64,000 nucleotides of DNA from Collinsella sp. TF08-11AT (lineage in GTDB: Bacteria; Actinomycetota; Coriobacteriia; Coriobacteriales; Coriobacteriaceae), in the NCBI RefSeq assembly GCF_003437035.1, contig NZ_QSRL01000005.1, positions 62,250 through 126,249 on the forward strand, in the 5' to 3' direction. The notes under the pieces are model-generated. The model did not search any database, had not been told where the DNA came from, and saw only the letters and a program-made list of their open reading frames with translations. Shown one piece after another: positions 24,326-34,212 of this stretch. The position numbers were made by a program, and so were the translations under genes. Each line of letters begins with the position of its first letter. Position 1 is the stretch's first letter.

Positions 24326-25573
24326 CTAGCTCCTCGTATATCTACGCAGCGCGATGGCGGCGTTGTGCCCGCCAAAGCCCAGGTTGGTCGAAAGCGCCCA
24401 GGTAAGGTCGGCGCGAACCGCGCGATTGGGCGTGTAATCAAGATCGCAGGCGGGATCGGGCGTGTGGTAGTTAATGGTCGGGGGCACCACGCCCTGCTCG
24501 AGCGCCATGGCGCAGGCCATGACCTCAATGGCACCCGTGGCGCCGATCATGTGACCGGTCATCGACTTGGTCGACGAGACGTGCGCGGCGCGTGCCGCGT
24601 CCTCGCCGAGCGCACGCTTAATGCCCGCCGTCTCGGACGAATCATTAAGCTTGGTCGAGGTGCCGTGGGCATTGATGTAGAGGCCCTCGGAAGGCTTGAC
24701 GTCGCCCTCGGCCACCGCCAGCGATATCGCGCGGGCAATGCCGGCAGCCTCGGGATCGGGACTCGTGATGTGATAAGCATCATCGGTGTTGCCGTAGCCC
24801 ACGACCTCGGCATAAATGTGCGCACCGCGCGCCTGCGCATGTTCCATGCTCTCGAGTACCAGCACGCAAGCGCCCTCGCCCATCACAAAGCCGTCGCGGT
24901 CTGCATCGAACGGGCGGCAAGCCGTCGCGGGATCGGGGTTGGTGGTCAATGCGCGGCAGGACGTAAAGCCTGCAACGGCATCGGGGATAATGGCCGCCTC
25001 GGCGCCGCCCGCGAGGATCGCGTCGGCATAGCCGTGCTTGATGGCGCGGAACGCCTCGCCCACCGCATGGGCCGAGGTCGCGCAAGCAGTCACGACTGGC
25101 AGGGTCGGTCCCTTTGCCTTGTGGCGGATCGCGATATTGCCCGAAGCCATGTTGGGGATCATCATCGCAATCATATAGGGCGATGCGCGGCGAGGTCCAC
25201 GATCGGCGATCGTGTGGACGTTGTCGACGAGCGTCGTCATGCCGCCCACGCCCGAGCCCACGTAGACGCCCAGACGCTCACGATCGATGGCGCCTTCGAC
25301 ATCAAAGCCCGCATCGTGCATTGCCTCGTCCGAAGCCGCCATCGCAAACTGAACGCAGGGGTCGAGATGCTTGGCGTCACGCTTGCCAAAGTACTCGTTG
25401 CCGTCAAAGCCCTTGACTTCAGCCGCCACCTTGACGGTAAACGCATCGGTATCGAAGTGCGTGATCGGGCCGATGCCGCACGTGCCGGCACACATGGCCG
25501 CCCAGGTGGCAAGCGCGGTGTTGCCGAGCGGCGATACGGCACCGATGCCGGTGATTGCAACTCTCTGTTCCAT
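24326..25573 (-). CDS. fabF: 3-oxoacyl-ACP synthase II
   Basis: From ATG 25573 (MEQRVAITGIGAVSPLG) the protein is 415 residues. The Cys-His-His triad is visible: VVTACATSAHAVG, YINAHGTSTKLND and STKSMTGHMIGATGA. It elongates acyl-ACP with malonyl-ACP. GAGGAG stands 6 bases before 25573, while the tandem ATG at 25576 is too close, so 25573 is preferred. Confidence 0.97.
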   Translation of the reverse strand: MEQRVAITGIGAVSPLGNTALATWAAMCAGTCGIGPITHFDTDAFTVKVAAEVKGFDGNEYFGKRDAKHLDPCVQFAMAASDEAMHDAGFDVEGAIDRERLGVYVGSGVGGMTTLVDNVHTIADRGPRRASPYMIAMMIPNMASGNIAIRHKAKGPTLPVVTACATSAHAVGEAFRAIKHGYADAILAGGAEAAIIPDAVAGFTSCRALTTNPDPATACRPFDADRDGFVMGEGACVLVLESMEHAQARGAHIYAEVVGYGNTDDAYHITSPDPEAAGIARAISLAVAEGDVKPSEGLYINAHGTSTKLNDSSETAGIKRALGEDAARAAHVSSTKSMTGHMIGATGAIEVMACAMALEQGVVPPTINYHTPDPACDLDYTPNRAVRADLTWALSTNLGFGGHNAAIALRRYTRS

Positions 25574-25612
25574 CATGGTCTCCTCATCCAAGCCGTTCTT
25601 CGGCCCTGGTTT

Positions 25613-26386
25613 CTACATCGCCATTCCGCCGTCGACGCGCACGACCTCGCCCGTAATGTAAGCAGCCGCATCGCTCGCTAAAAAGCGCACCACGCCGGCC
25701 ACTTCCTCGGGACGTGCCATGCGCTTAAGGGGAATCTGTTCCTCGGTTGCCGTACGCACCTTCTCCGAGAGCTTTGCCGTCATATCTGTCTCGACAAACC
25801 CGGGGGCGACCGCGTTCGCTCGTACGCCACGAGGCGCAAGCTCGCGCGCCACCGCCTTGGTAAGCCCTATCACGCCCGCCTTGGAAGCAGCGTAGTTGGC
25901 TTGCCCGGCATTGCCCATCAGGCCCACGACCGAGCTCATGTTGACGACGCAACCGCCGCGCTGGCGCATAAAGGTCTTGGTGAGTGCGCGCGTCATATTG
26001 AATGTTCCCTTGAGATTGACATCGAGCACGCGATCGAATGCGTCATCGCCCATGCGCATGAGCAGGCCGTCGCGCGTGATGCCGGCGTTGTTGACAAGCG
26101 CCCAAATGAAGCCAAAGTCGTTGAGGACCGTCTCCACGCAAGCGTTGACGGCATCGGGATCGGCCACGTCGCATTGATATGCGCGTGCCGTGGCGCCAAC
26201 CGCCTCACAGGCTTCGCACGTCTCGCGCGCCGCATCGACGCTGCCGGCATAGACGACGGCGATATCAAAGCCGTCCTCCGCCAGACCGACAGCGCAGGCG
26301 CGGCCGATACCCCGCGAGCCGCCCGTGACCAGTGCCACGCGACGTGAGTCGTTGCGCTCGAGCGCGCCGTTGTTCAAGTTGCCCAT
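25613..26386 (-). CDS. fabG: 3-oxoacyl-ACP reductase FabG
   Basis: The 257-residue short-chain dehydrogenase has TGGSRGIGRA (NADPH loop), LVNNAGITRDGL, and VVNMSSVVGLMGNAGQANYA followed by SK, giving the Ser-Tyr-Lys triad. It reduces 3-oxoacyl-ACP. A 15-residue leader precedes the core. AAAGGAATGAC precedes ATG 26386. It lies between fabD and fabF. Confidence 0.96.
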   Translation of the reverse strand: MGNLNNGALERNDSRRVALVTGGSRGIGRACAVGLAEDGFDIAVVYAGSVDAARETCEACEAVGATARAYQCDVADPDAVNACVETVLNDFGFIWALVNNAGITRDGLLMRMGDDAFDRVLDVNLKGTFNMTRALTKTFMRQRGGCVVNMSSVVGLMGNAGQANYAASKAGVIGLTKAVARELAPRGVRANAVAPGFVETDMTAKLSEKVRTATEEQIPLKRMARPEEVAGVVRFLASDAAAYITGEVVRVDGGMAM

Positions 26387-26416
26387 GTCATTCCTTTCGG
26401 GTTACAGCCCTGTGGA

Positions 26417-27343
26417 CTATGCGAGCTCGTCGGCAATAGCTGCGACCTGCTCGGCCGTTTCGCACGAATACACGCGAACGTCGCTCAGCGTACGCTTGGC
26501 CAGGCCCGACAGCGTTTTGCCAGGGCCGACCTCAATAAACGTGTCGATGCCCTGATTCTGCAGAGCATGCAGCGTGTCGACCCAACGAACGGCATGACTC
26601 ACCTGATTGGCCAAGACATCCGATGCCGCTCGCGGGTTCGCCGGATAGGGCGCCGCCGTCATGTTTGCCATGACCGGAATCAGCAGCGGTGACGGCGCGT
26701 GGCCGGCTTGGATATACGTCGCCAGCCCCTCAGTCGCCTCGGCCATATAGGGGCTATGAAATGCGCCCGACACCGCGACTTTCATAGCGCGGCCGCCAGC
26801 CTCTTTTACTAGGACGTCGAGCTCCTGCAGCGCCTCGGGCGGTCCGGCAACAACCGTCTGCTGCGGACTGTTGTAGTTGACCGGCCAACAGTCCTCGCCG
26901 GCCTGTTTTGCCAGGTTCTCGACTTGCGCCGCATCGAGCTTGATGACGGCGCGCATGCCGCCCGGATGGCGCTCGGCAGCCGCGGCCATCAGCGCCGCGC
27001 GCTCGCACACGAGCTCAAAGCCCGCTCGCGTATCGAACGCCCCCGCAAAGGTGAGCGCGGCGACCTCGCCAAGCGAAAAACCCGCACAGGCGGCAGGTAC
27101 CACGCCGCGCTCACGCAGGGCGGCAGCCGCTGCCAGATCGTGAACGAACACGCACGGCTGCGTGTTCTCGGTCTGCGAGAGCTCCTCCTTGGAGGCGCTT
27201 CGGCACTGCTCACTGGTCCCCGGGCGCACCTCGTCGGCAATGGCGAACACCTCGGCGGCCGCCGGCGATGCCTCGATCAGGTCGACGCCCATCGCGGGGT
27301 GCTGGGCGCCCTGGCCGGCAAACAGAAACGCTACGCCACCCAT
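26417..27343 (-). CDS. fabD: Malonyl-CoA:ACP transacylase
   Basis: From ATG 27343 (MGGVAFLFAGQGAQHPAMG) the protein is 308 residues. The nucleophile loop reads GFSLGEVAAL instead of the common GHSLGE, so the residue before the active Ser is Phe, not His. The catalytic His is in VSGAFHSPYM. It loads malonate on ACP. It overlaps the fabK end by 13 bases; AAGGG stands 9 bases before the ATG. Confidence 0.95.
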   Translation of the reverse strand: MGGVAFLFAGQGAQHPAMGVDLIEASPAAAEVFAIADEVRPGTSEQCRSASKEELSQTENTQPCVFVHDLAAAAALRERGVVPAACAGFSLGEVAALTFAGAFDTRAGFELVCERAALMAAAAERHPGGMRAVIKLDAAQVENLAKQAGEDCWPVNYNSPQQTVVAGPPEALQELDVLVKEAGGRAMKVAVSGAFHSPYMAEATEGLATYIQAGHAPSPLLIPVMANMTAAPYPANPRAASDVLANQVSHAVRWVDTLHALQNQGIDTFIEVGPGKTLSGLAKRTLSDVRVYSCETAEQVAAIADELA

Positions 27344-28275
27344 GCGCACGCACCCTTCAGGACGTGCTCGGCGCCATCGACCAGGTCGTCAACGATTTCA
27401 CGTGCGCTTTGGCGCTCGTTGACCATGCCGGCAATCTGTCCACACAAAAACGAGCCCTCTTCGTAATTGCCGTCCTTGGCGGCCTTGCGAAGGGCGCCCG
27501 TGCCCATGGCCCCGAGCTCCTCGACGCTTACGCCCGCCGCCTCGCTCTTGGCGTAGGCGTTGGTGAAGGGGCTCTTGAGGGCACGCACCGGGTGTCCCGT
27601 CGAGCGGCCGGTCGCACGCGTCGAGGTGTCGTTGGCCTTCAGGACCATCTCCTTGTACTGCTCCGATACGGTGCACTCATCTGCGATCAGAAAGCGCGTA
27701 CCCACCTGCACGCCGGCGGCGCCCAGCATAAAGGCGGCCGCCACGCCGCGGCCATCGGCGATACCGCCAGCCGCAACCACGGGAATATCGACCGCATCGA
27801 CAACCTGCGGCACCAGTGCCATCGTCGAGGTCTCGCCAATATGGCCGCCTGATTCGGTACCCTCGGCAACCACGGCAGTGGCTCCACGACGCGCCACGAG
27901 GCGCGCCAGCGCCACCGAGGCAACGACCGGGATGACCTTGATGCCCGCCTCGTTCCACGCCTTCATGTACTTGGTGGGATTGCCGGCACCCGTCACGACG
28001 ACCGGCACCCGCTCGTCAATCACGACCCGCGCGACCTCGTCGGCAAACGGGCTCATGAGCATGACGTTGACGCCAAAGGGCTTATCCGTCCTGGCGCGCA
28101 GCTCATGAATCTGGTCGCGCAGCCAGTTGGCGTCGGCGTTCATGGCCGCGATAATCCCTAAGCCGCCCGCCTCGGACACTGCGGACGCCAGCGAGGCGTC
28201 GGCGATCCAGGCCATACCGCCCTGGAACACGGGCTTTTCGATGCCGAGCAGATCGCAGAGAGGAGTCTTGAGCAT
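27331..28275 (-). CDS. fabK: Enoyl-ACP reductase II
   Basis: The 314-residue FMN protein belongs to the nitronate monooxygenase/FabK group: GGMAWIADASLASAVSEAGG, VVAEGTESGGHIGE and VAAGGIADGRGVAAA. Its place between acpP and fabD supports the FabK role, the last reduction in FASII. No fabI is in the cluster. FabK enzymes are not inhibited by triclosan, so this organism may be naturally tolerant. It starts 2 bases after the acpP stop. Confidence 0.93.
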   Translation of the reverse strand: MLKTPLCDLLGIEKPVFQGGMAWIADASLASAVSEAGGLGIIAAMNADANWLRDQIHELRARTDKPFGVNVMLMSPFADEVARVVIDERVPVVVTGAGNPTKYMKAWNEAGIKVIPVVASVALARLVARRGATAVVAEGTESGGHIGETSTMALVPQVVDAVDIPVVAAGGIADGRGVAAAFMLGAAGVQVGTRFLIADECTVSEQYKEMVLKANDTSTRATGRSTGHPVRALKSPFTNAYAKSEAAGVSVEELGAMGTGALRKAAKDGNYEEGSFLCGQIAGMVNERQSAREIVDDLVDGAEHVLKGACAWVA

Positions 28276-28277
28276 CT

Positions 28278-28514
28278 CTACTTCTCCAATGCCGCCTCGA
28301 CCGTATCGGCGAACTCGCCGACCGTCTTGGGGTTCTCCTCGGTATCGAGCTGGATGCCAAACTCGTCCTCAACGGCGACGAGGATCTCGACGGTGCCCAG
28401 ACTGTCGAGACCAATCTCCTCGAGCGTGGACTCGGGCTTCATCTCGACGTCGTCAAGACCGGCGGTCTCGCGGATAACATCGCAAACGCGCTCGAAGGTC
28501 TTCTGATCTGCCAT
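28278..28514 (-). CDS. acpP: Acyl carrier protein
   Basis: The 78-residue acidic protein has GLDSLGTVEILV, in which Ser takes the phosphopantetheine arm. It carries the growing acyl chain. AAAGGAG precedes the ATG. It is second in the operon, after fabH. Confidence 0.96.
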   Translation of the reverse strand: MADQKTFERVCDVIRETAGLDDVEMKPESTLEEIGLDSLGTVEILVAVEDEFGIQLDTEENPKTVGEFADTVEAALEK

Positions 28515-28566
28515 GGTAGTTCTCCTTTGTTTGTGCCCTAGGGGCGTTTTTATTTCCTATGTGCGA

Positions 28567-29526
28567 CTACTTCCAACGAAGTAGATAGCCACCTATATCC
28601 AGACCGGCGCCAAATCCAACGAGGGTGATGGTGTCGCCCGTGTGAAGTGCACCGGCGTTTGCCAGCCGGTCGAGGGCAAGCGGAATGCATGCGCTCGAAA
28701 TGTTGCCGGTCTCGCGCAGCGTTCGAACCACGCGCTTGTCTGGCACACCGAGGCGCTTGACCGCCTGACTCAGGATTCGTTCGTTAGCCTGATGGAATAC
28801 AAAATGGTCGATGTCCTCGACCGAAATGCCCGCATCGCTCGCAAGCTTATGGACCGTGTCGCAAATCGCGTTGACGCCGAACTTGAACACGCGGCGGCCA
28901 TTCATGGACAGCACGCTCTCGCTATCTGCGGAGGCCTTAAACGGCGAGGTGCCGACCAGACCGGGAACGCACAACGTCTCGACGTCGGGCGCCGTCGAAA
29001 GCTCAACGGCAAGGGGGCTGTCTCCCCCAGCCTCAATCACCGCGGCGCCTGCCCCATCGCCAAAGAGCACACAGGTGGCGCGGTCGGTCCAGTCGAGCGC
29101 GCGCGTCATCTGCTCGGCGGCAACGACAAGCACATGCTTGGCTCGTCCTCGGGCGATATAGCCCTCGGCAACATCGAGCGCAAATACGAAGCCGGCGCAG
29201 GCAGCCGAGACATCGAAGGCAGGGCACGTCGCGCCCAGTCGCTCAGCAACGGCACACGCCTCGGCGGGAACAAGGTGGTCACCCGTCGTCGTCGAGCAGA
29301 CGATCAGATCCAACTGGCTCGCGTCGATTCCGGACACCTGAAGTGCCCGCTCGCTCGCCGCTACGGCAAGGTCGTCAAGTGACTCGGTGGTGCAGACGTG
29401 GCGACTCTTAATACCTGTGCGGGTAAAAATCCACTCATCCGAGGTATCGAGGAACTCGGACAGCTCGTCATTGGAAACACTGCGCTTAGGAAGCGCCGAG
29501 CCTGTTCCAAGAATCGTGAAACCCAT
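28567..29526 (-). CDS. fabH: 3-oxoacyl-ACP synthase III
   Basis: From ATG 29526 (MGFTILGTGSALPKRSV) the protein is 319 residues. The Cys-His-Asn triad is in DVSAACAGFVFAL, FVFHQANERIL and ETGNISSACIPLAL. It starts FASII by joining acetyl-CoA (or a branched starter) to malonyl-ACP. AAAGGAGG precedes the start. It is the first gene of the FASII-ACC operon and diverges from birA across an operator region. Confidence 0.97.
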   Translation of the reverse strand: MGFTILGTGSALPKRSVSNDELSEFLDTSDEWIFTRTGIKSRHVCTTESLDDLAVAASERALQVSGIDASQLDLIVCSTTTGDHLVPAEACAVAERLGATCPAFDVSAACAGFVFALDVAEGYIARGRAKHVLVVAAEQMTRALDWTDRATCVLFGDGAGAAVIEAGGDSPLAVELSTAPDVETLCVPGLVGTSPFKASADSESVLSMNGRRVFKFGVNAICDTVHKLASDAGISVEDIDHFVFHQANERILSQAVKRLGVPDKRVVRTLRETGNISSACIPLALDRLANAGALHTGDTITLVGFGAGLDIGGYLLRWK

Positions 29527-29542
29527 CACTAACCTCCTTTGA

Positions 29543-29609
29543 GTTGTTGACGTGTTTACATCGACCAAGAGAGGATAGCGCATTTCAGTCGTTGTTAACG
29601 TGTTAACAT
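29543..29609. promoter_or_regulatory. Duplicated operator between fabH and birA
   Basis: Two 19-base direct copies, 29543-29561 and 29591-29609, differ at two bases. The second holds the perfect palindrome TGTTAAC-GT-GTTAACA. For fabH, a -10 box TATCCT (revcomp of 29573-29578) lies between them. One site would cover the -35 and the other the start of transcription, a typical repressor layout. The encoded BirA has no HTH, so another protein must bind. Confidence 0.65.
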
Positions 29610-29700
29610 TAAATTGTCCAAATGCGACAAAGGCTTCACATTGTGTCTCTCTCGACACCATTGCGTTATTCACTTATTCATTAAGGAGGTAGCAGCCGTT

Positions 29701-30477
29701 ATGGATGCCAAATTAACGATAGTCGACGTAACCGGATCGACCAACGATGACCTGCTCGAAGCAGGAAAACAGGGAGCGCCGCACGGCACAGGACTTGCCG
29801 CCCGGGCTCAGACAGCAGGACGCGGCCGGCGCGGCCACAAGTGGGATTCAACCGCCGGCAACCTATTGCTTTCGATTGTCCTGCGTCCATGCGTTAATCC
29901 TGCGAAGTACTCTGGTCTTGCTGCCGTCAGCGGCCTAGCGGTGCTCGAGGCGCTCGAAAAACAGGGTCTTGCAAACGAGATTGGCCTCAAATGGCCCAAC
30001 GACCTGGTCGCGCGTGGACGCAAACTCGGCGGCATTCTGGTCGAGGCCGCACGCGATAACGAAGGCAAACCTTTCGCCGTCTGTGGCATTGGTGTCAATG
30101 TGAACTATGCGCCCCAAGAGGTGCCCGATGGCGGCCTGCCGGCAATCGGTCTCTCGGACCTTAACGAGAACGTTCCAGCTGTCGACATGCTCCTCGATGA
30201 GGTCTATCACGCAGTTATAGACGCTATAGATGCCTGGGCAGAACGCCTCAACGCCATGGAAGAAAACACCGGACCGCTCGCGCCCGTCCACGGCGAATAT
30301 GTCGCTCACCTCAATTGGATTGGAAAGCACGTTATCGCCCGCTCCCCTGCCGGTGACGAGCTGGCGCGAGGCATCTTTAAAACGGTCGATGGCTTTGGTC
30401 GTGCGTGCATCGAAACAGAAGACGGCTTGCGATCCTTCCATTTTGAGGAAGCGTCATTGCGCCCCTTGAGTGAGTAG
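29701..30477 (+). CDS. birA: Biotin--[acetyl-CoA carboxylase] ligase, HTH-less
   Basis: From ATG 29701 the 258-residue enzyme has TGSTNDDLL, then AQTAGRGRRGHKW (biotin and AMP binding), LKWPNDLVARGRKLGGILVE, and a C-terminal SH3-like domain. It activates biotin with ATP and attaches it to the Lys of AccB, encoded in the divergent operon. There is no N-terminal HTH (class I ligase), so it is not a repressor. AAGGAGG lies 10 bases before the start; an open frame further upstream lacks family similarity. Confidence 0.95.
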   Translation: MDAKLTIVDVTGSTNDDLLEAGKQGAPHGTGLAARAQTAGRGRRGHKWDSTAGNLLLSIVLRPCVNPAKYSGLAAVSGLAVLEALEKQGLANEIGLKWPNDLVARGRKLGGILVEAARDNEGKPFAVCGIGVNVNYAPQEVPDGGLPAIGLSDLNENVPAVDMLLDEVYHAVIDAIDAWAERLNAMEENTGPLAPVHGEYVAHLNWIGKHVIARSPAGDELARGIFKTVDGFGRACIETEDGLRSFHFEEASLRPLSE

Positions 30478-30535
30478 GTCGCCACAGCCAGCCGCTCGGC
30501 AGCCTTACCCGGCGATCCAAACCCATCATGCAAAA

Positions 30536-30577
30536 CAAAAGGGCCCCGCTACCGTAACGGCAGCGGGGCCCTTTAAG
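30536..30577. terminator. Bidirectional terminator between birA and rpsJ
   Basis: GGGCCCCGCTACCGT pairs with ACGGCAGCGGGGCCC, flanked by A-rich and T-rich runs. It serves convergent birA (plus) and the str operon (minus). Confidence 0.92.
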
Positions 30578-30593
30578 CTATGAGCGATATCGC

Positions 30594-30902
30594 TTAGAGC
30601 TTGATGTCGATGTCGACGCCAGCGGGGAGGTCGAGACGCATAAGCGAATCAACGGTGCCCGAGGTGGGGTCGAGGATGTCGATGAGGCGCTTGTGGGTGC
30701 GCATCTCGAACTGCTCACGGGAGTCCTTGTTCACGTGCGGCGAGCGGATAACCGTGTACAGGTTGCGCTCGGTGGGCAGGGGGACAGGACCGGAAACGCG
30801 AGCGCCGGTCTTCTGAGCGGTCTCGACGATGAGCTTCGCGGACTGATCGACGACCTCGTGATCATAGCCCTTGAGGCGAATGCGGATCTTCTGGGTAGCC
30901 AA
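30594..30902 (-). CDS. rpsJ: 30S ribosomal protein S10
   Basis: The 102-residue S10 has [20 protein letters not shown], then [20 protein letters not shown]. It works in the small subunit and, as NusE, in antitermination. It closes the str operon 60 bases behind fusA, in the position usually held by tuf, and is 14 kb away from rplC, which it normally precedes. Confidence 0.97.
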   Translation of the reverse strand: MATQKIRIRLKGYDHEVVDQSAKLIVETAQKTGARVSGPVPLPTERNLYTVIRSPHVNKDSREQFEMRTHKRLIDILDPTSGTVDSLMRLDLPAGVDIDIKL

Positions 30903-30962
30903 CTTAAACCTCCAAAGAGTGCGAGAGATGCTCTCGCGGATTACGTAACAGGGAGCTCGAAC

Positions 30963-33062
30963 TTAGGCGTTCTTGCTCATGACCTCGTCCACGATGGACT
31001 TGGGCGCGGGCTCATAAGAGTCGAACTGCATCGTGTAGGATGCACGGCCCTGGGTCTGGGAGCGAAGGTCGGTAGCGTAACCGAACATCTCGCCCAGCGG
31101 CACCTTGGCACGGATGAGCTTGCTGTTCTTGCGATCCTCCATGCCCTCGATCTTGCCGCGGCGACCGGAGAGGTTGCCCATAACGTCGCCCATGTACTGC
31201 TCGGGGGTCTCGACCTCGACAGCCATGATCGGCTCGAGCAGCTGCGGGTCGGACTTCTTGAGGGCGTCCTTGATAGCCATGGAACCGGCGATCTTAAAGG
31301 CGGCCTCGGAGGAGTCGACCTCGTGGTAAGAACCGTCGAACAGGGTGACCTTAACGTCGAGGACCGGGAAGCCGGCGATAACACCGGTGTTCAGGGCCTC
31401 CTGGATGCCCTTGTCGATGGACGGGATGTACTCCTTGGGCACGACGCCGCCGACGATAGCGTTGACGAACTCGTAGCCGAAGCCCTCCTCCATCTTCTCG
31501 AGCTTGATGACGGCGTGGCCGTACTGACCGCGACCACCGGACTGACGGACGAACTTGCCCTCAGCCTTCTCGACGTCGTGACCAGCGGTCTCGCGGTAGG
31601 CAACCTGGGGCTTACCAACGTTAGCGTCAACCTTGAACTCGCGGAGCAGACGGTCGACGATAATCTCGAGGTGCAGCTCGCCCATGCCGGCGATGATGGT
31701 CTGGCCGGTCTCGTGGTTGGTGGACACCTGGAAGGTCGGGTCCTCCTCGGCGAGCTTGGTCAGAGCCAGGGACATCTTGTCCTGCTCGGCCTTGGTCTTG
31801 GGCTCGATGGCAACGTCGATAACGGGCTTAGCGAACTCGATCTTCTCGAGGACGATCTCCTTGCCCTCGGCGCACAGGGTGTCACCGGTGGTGGAGTTCT
31901 TGAATCCGACGCAAGCGACGATGTCGCCGGCGGCAGCGTCGTCACGGTCGATACGCTCGGCGGCGTTCATCTCGAGGATGCGGCCGAGGCGCTCGCGCTG
32001 ACCGTTGGAAGCGTTGACAACGTAGGAGCCGGACTCGGCGCGGCCGGAGTAAACGCGGACGTAGGTGAGCTTACCGACGAACGGGTCGGTCATGATCTTG
32101 AAGACCAGGCCGGAGAAGGGCTCGTCGAAGGAAGGATGACGCTGGATCTCCTCGCCGGTGTCCGGATCGGTACCGGTGACGGCCTCAACGTCGAGCGGGC
32201 TGGGCAGGTAGTCGACGACAGCGTCGAGCAGCTCCTGGACGCCCTTGTTCTTGTAGGCGGAGCCCACGAAGACGAGGTTGAGCTCGTTGGCCAGAACGCC
32301 CTTACGCAGAGCAGCCTTGAGCTCCTCGACGGTGAAGTCCTCCTCCATGAGGATCTTCTCCATGAGCTCGTCGTCAAAGCTGGCAGCAGCGTCGAGGAGC
32401 TCCTCGCGCTTGGTGGCAGCGATGTCGGCGAACTCAGCCGGGATCTCGTCCATCGGCTCGGGGTAGGTCATGCCCTTCTCGTCGGCCTTGAAGTCCCATG
32501 CAGTCATGGTGACCAGGTCGATGACGCCCCAGAAGTTGTCCTCGGCGCCCATCGGGACCTGAGCGGCCACGGCGTTAGCGTCGAGACGATCCTTCATGGT
32601 CTCGATAGCGTTGAAGAAGTCAGCGCCCACGCGGTCATACTTGTTGATGAAGGCGATGCGGGGAACGTTGAAGGTAGAAGCCTGACGCCAAACGGTCTCA
32701 GACTGGGGCTGAACGCCGGCAACGGCGTCGAAGACGGCGACAGCGCCATCGAGGACGCGCAGGCAGCGCTCGACCTCGGCGGTGAAGTCAACGTGGCCCG
32801 GGGTGTCGATGATCTGGATGCGGTAGTCCTTGCCGTCCTTGTTCCAGAAGCAGGTGGTAGCAGCGGAGGTAATGGTTACGCCGCGCTCCTGCTCCTGAAC
32901 CATCCAGTCCATGGTGGCAGCGCCCTCATGGACCTCACCGATCTTGTGGGTCTTACCGGTGTAGTAAAGAATACGCTCGGTCGTGGTGGTCTTACCGGCA
33001 TCGATGTGGGCCATGATGCCGATGTTACGGGTATCGGAAAGCTTGTACTTAGGCTTAGCCAT
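30963..33062 (-). CDS. fusA: Elongation factor G
   Basis: The 699-residue GTPase has [18 protein letters not shown] (G1), DTPGHVDFT (G3) and NKYDRVGAD (G4), then domains II-V. It moves tRNA and mRNA after peptide transfer. It lies between rpsG and rpsJ; tuf is absent from this operon. Confidence 0.98.
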   Translation of the reverse strand: MAKPKYKLSDTRNIGIMAHIDAGKTTTTERILYYTGKTHKIGEVHEGAATMDWMVQEQERGVTITSAATTCFWNKDGKDYRIQIIDTPGHVDFTAEVERCLRVLDGAVAVFDAVAGVQPQSETVWRQASTFNVPRIAFINKYDRVGADFFNAIETMKDRLDANAVAAQVPMGAEDNFWGVIDLVTMTAWDFKADEKGMTYPEPMDEIPAEFADIAATKREELLDAAASFDDELMEKILMEEDFTVEELKAALRKGVLANELNLVFVGSAYKNKGVQELLDAVVDYLPSPLDVEAVTGTDPDTGEEIQRHPSFDEPFSGLVFKIMTDPFVGKLTYVRVYSGRAESGSYVVNASNGQRERLGRILEMNAAERIDRDDAAAGDIVACVGFKNSTTGDTLCAEGKEIVLEKIEFAKPVIDVAIEPKTKAEQDKMSLALTKLAEEDPTFQVSTNHETGQTIIAGMGELHLEIIVDRLLREFKVDANVGKPQVAYRETAGHDVEKAEGKFVRQSGGRGQYGHAVIKLEKMEEGFGYEFVNAIVGGVVPKEYIPSIDKGIQEALNTGVIAGFPVLDVKVTLFDGSYHEVDSSEAAFKIAGSMAIKDALKKSDPQLLEPIMAVEVETPEQYMGDVMGNLSGRRGKIEGMEDRKNSKLIRAKVPLGEMFGYATDLRSQTQGRASYTMQFDSYEPAPKSIVDEVMSKNA

Positions 33063-33081
33063 GTTAGTTCCTTACCTTAAC

Positions 33082-33555
33082 TTACCAACGATAGTGAGAG
33101 AACGCGCGGTTGGCCTCGGCCATCTTGAAGACGTCCTCACGCTTCTTGACGGAAGCGCCCAGGCCGTTGGAGGCGTCGAGGATCTCGTTGGCGAGACGCT
33201 CGGCCATGGTCTTCTCCTTGCGAGCGCGGGAGAAGTTGACGATCCAGCGGATACCCAGAGCGGTGGAACGACGGGAGTTGACCTCCATCGGGACCTGATA
33301 GGTAGCGCCACCGACACGCTTGGGCTTAACCTCGAGCGTGGGCTTGACGTTGTCCATAGCCTTCTTGAAGGTAGCGAGAGCGTCGCCACCCTCGGACTTC
33401 TCGGCAACGATCTCGAAAGCGGTGTAAACGATGCGCTCAGCGGTGGCCTTCTTGCCGTCAAGAAGGACCTTGTTGATGAGCTGAGTCACCAGGCGGTTGT
33501 TGTAAACGGCGTCAGGCTGAACCTCACGACGATTAGCTGCTGCACGACGCGGCAT
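33082..33555 (-). CDS. rpsG: 30S ribosomal protein S7
   Basis: The 157-residue S7 starts [20 protein letters not shown] and has [10 protein letters not shown] and [20 protein letters not shown]. It organises the 30S head and contacts the E-site tRNA. It lies 74 bases after rpsL and 19 bases before fusA. Confidence 0.98.
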   Translation of the reverse strand: MPRRAAANRREVQPDAVYNNRLVTQLINKVLLDGKKATAERIVYTAFEIVAEKSEGGDALATFKKAMDNVKPTLEVKPKRVGGATYQVPMEVNSRRSTALGIRWIVNFSRARKEKTMAERLANEILDASNGLGASVKKREDVFKMAEANRAFSHYRW

Positions 33556-33629
33556 GTGAAATCTCCTTAAGTGTCTACCGTGCGGCGCTCAAGACGGCAC
33601 ACGGCGAAAGTATCAAAACGTTATCTGGC

Positions 33630-34007
33630 TTATTTAGCTTTGGGGCGCTTAGCACCGTACTTGGAACGGGCCTGCATACGGTTCTGGACCGGAGCAGCGT
33701 CGTAGGCGCCACGGATGACGTGATAACGGACACCAGGGAGGTCACGGACACGACCGCCGCGGACGAGCACGATGGAGTGCTCCTGCAGGTTGTGGCCCTC
33801 ACCCGGGATGTAAGCAGTAACTTCGATGCCGTTGACAAGGCGAACACGGGCAACCTTACGAAGAGCCGAGTTCGGCTTCTTGGGGCTCGTGGTGAAGACG
33901 CGGGTGCACACGCCGCGCTTCTGGGAGTTGTGCTGCAGAGCAGCGTTCTTGGACTTCTTGGGCACGGAACGACGGCCCTGGCGAACCAGCTGGTTAATAG
34001 TAGGCAA
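33630..34007 (-). CDS. rpsL: 30S ribosomal protein S12
   Basis: The 125-residue S12 has [19 protein letters not shown], with the wild-type Lys of the streptomycin site, and [17 protein letters not shown]. It monitors decoding. It heads the str operon. A promoter at 34101-34129 lies upstream, and long palindrome B lies beyond that. Confidence 0.98.
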   Translation of the reverse strand: MPTINQLVRQGRRSVPKKSKNAALQHNSQKRGVCTRVFTTSPKKPNSALRKVARVRLVNGIEVTAYIPGEGHNLQEHSIVLVRGGRVRDLPGVRYHVIRGAYDAAPVQNRMQARSKYGAKRPKAK

Positions 34008-34100
34008 AGCGTACTCCTTCTCGAATGATTCCAGCTTTCTGTAAAGTGCAACGGCTTGAATCGAGGGGTCAGCATCCCCCTACGAAACACGCAGTTCGAT

Positions 34101-34129
34101 AGGATACGTGGCGTTAGCTGTGCCGTCAA
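34101..34129 (-). promoter_or_regulatory. rpsL promoter
   Basis: On the minus strand TTGACG (revcomp of 34124-34129) and TATCCT (revcomp of 34101-34106) are separated by 17 bases, a good sigma-70 promoter. It lies about 95 bases upstream of rpsL. The nearby CGGGCGTATCCC at 34143-34154 resembles the block upstream of rplC and rplB. Confidence 0.75.
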
Positions 34130-34212
34130 CAGACCACGCCGCCGGGCGTATCCCAAAATTGGCACATTTCCGCAAAGCCTACACAAAAGGAATCCCCTCC
34201 TGTGCGCGCTGG

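Noticed and set aside
23324..25681. 785-codon plus-strand frame opposite the FASII genes
   Set aside because: Shadow of accB, fabZ and fabF, which have clear motifs on the minus strand; the shadow is His/Arg-rich without homology.
29543..29609. BirA-type biotin operator
   Set aside because: BirA boxes have half-sites about 14-16 bases apart and need an HTH-bearing BirA; here the half-sites are 2 bases apart and this BirA has no HTH.
30693..33080. Long plus-strand frame opposite rpsJ and fusA
   Set aside because: Antisense of fusA with Val/Leu/Gly/Asp-rich shadow composition; no ribosome site and no domain.
34034..34200. tRNA or small RNA gene upstream of rpsL
   Set aside because: No T-loop (GGTTCGAATCC-like) or cloverleaf pairing was found; the stretch is explained by the rpsL promoter and leader.
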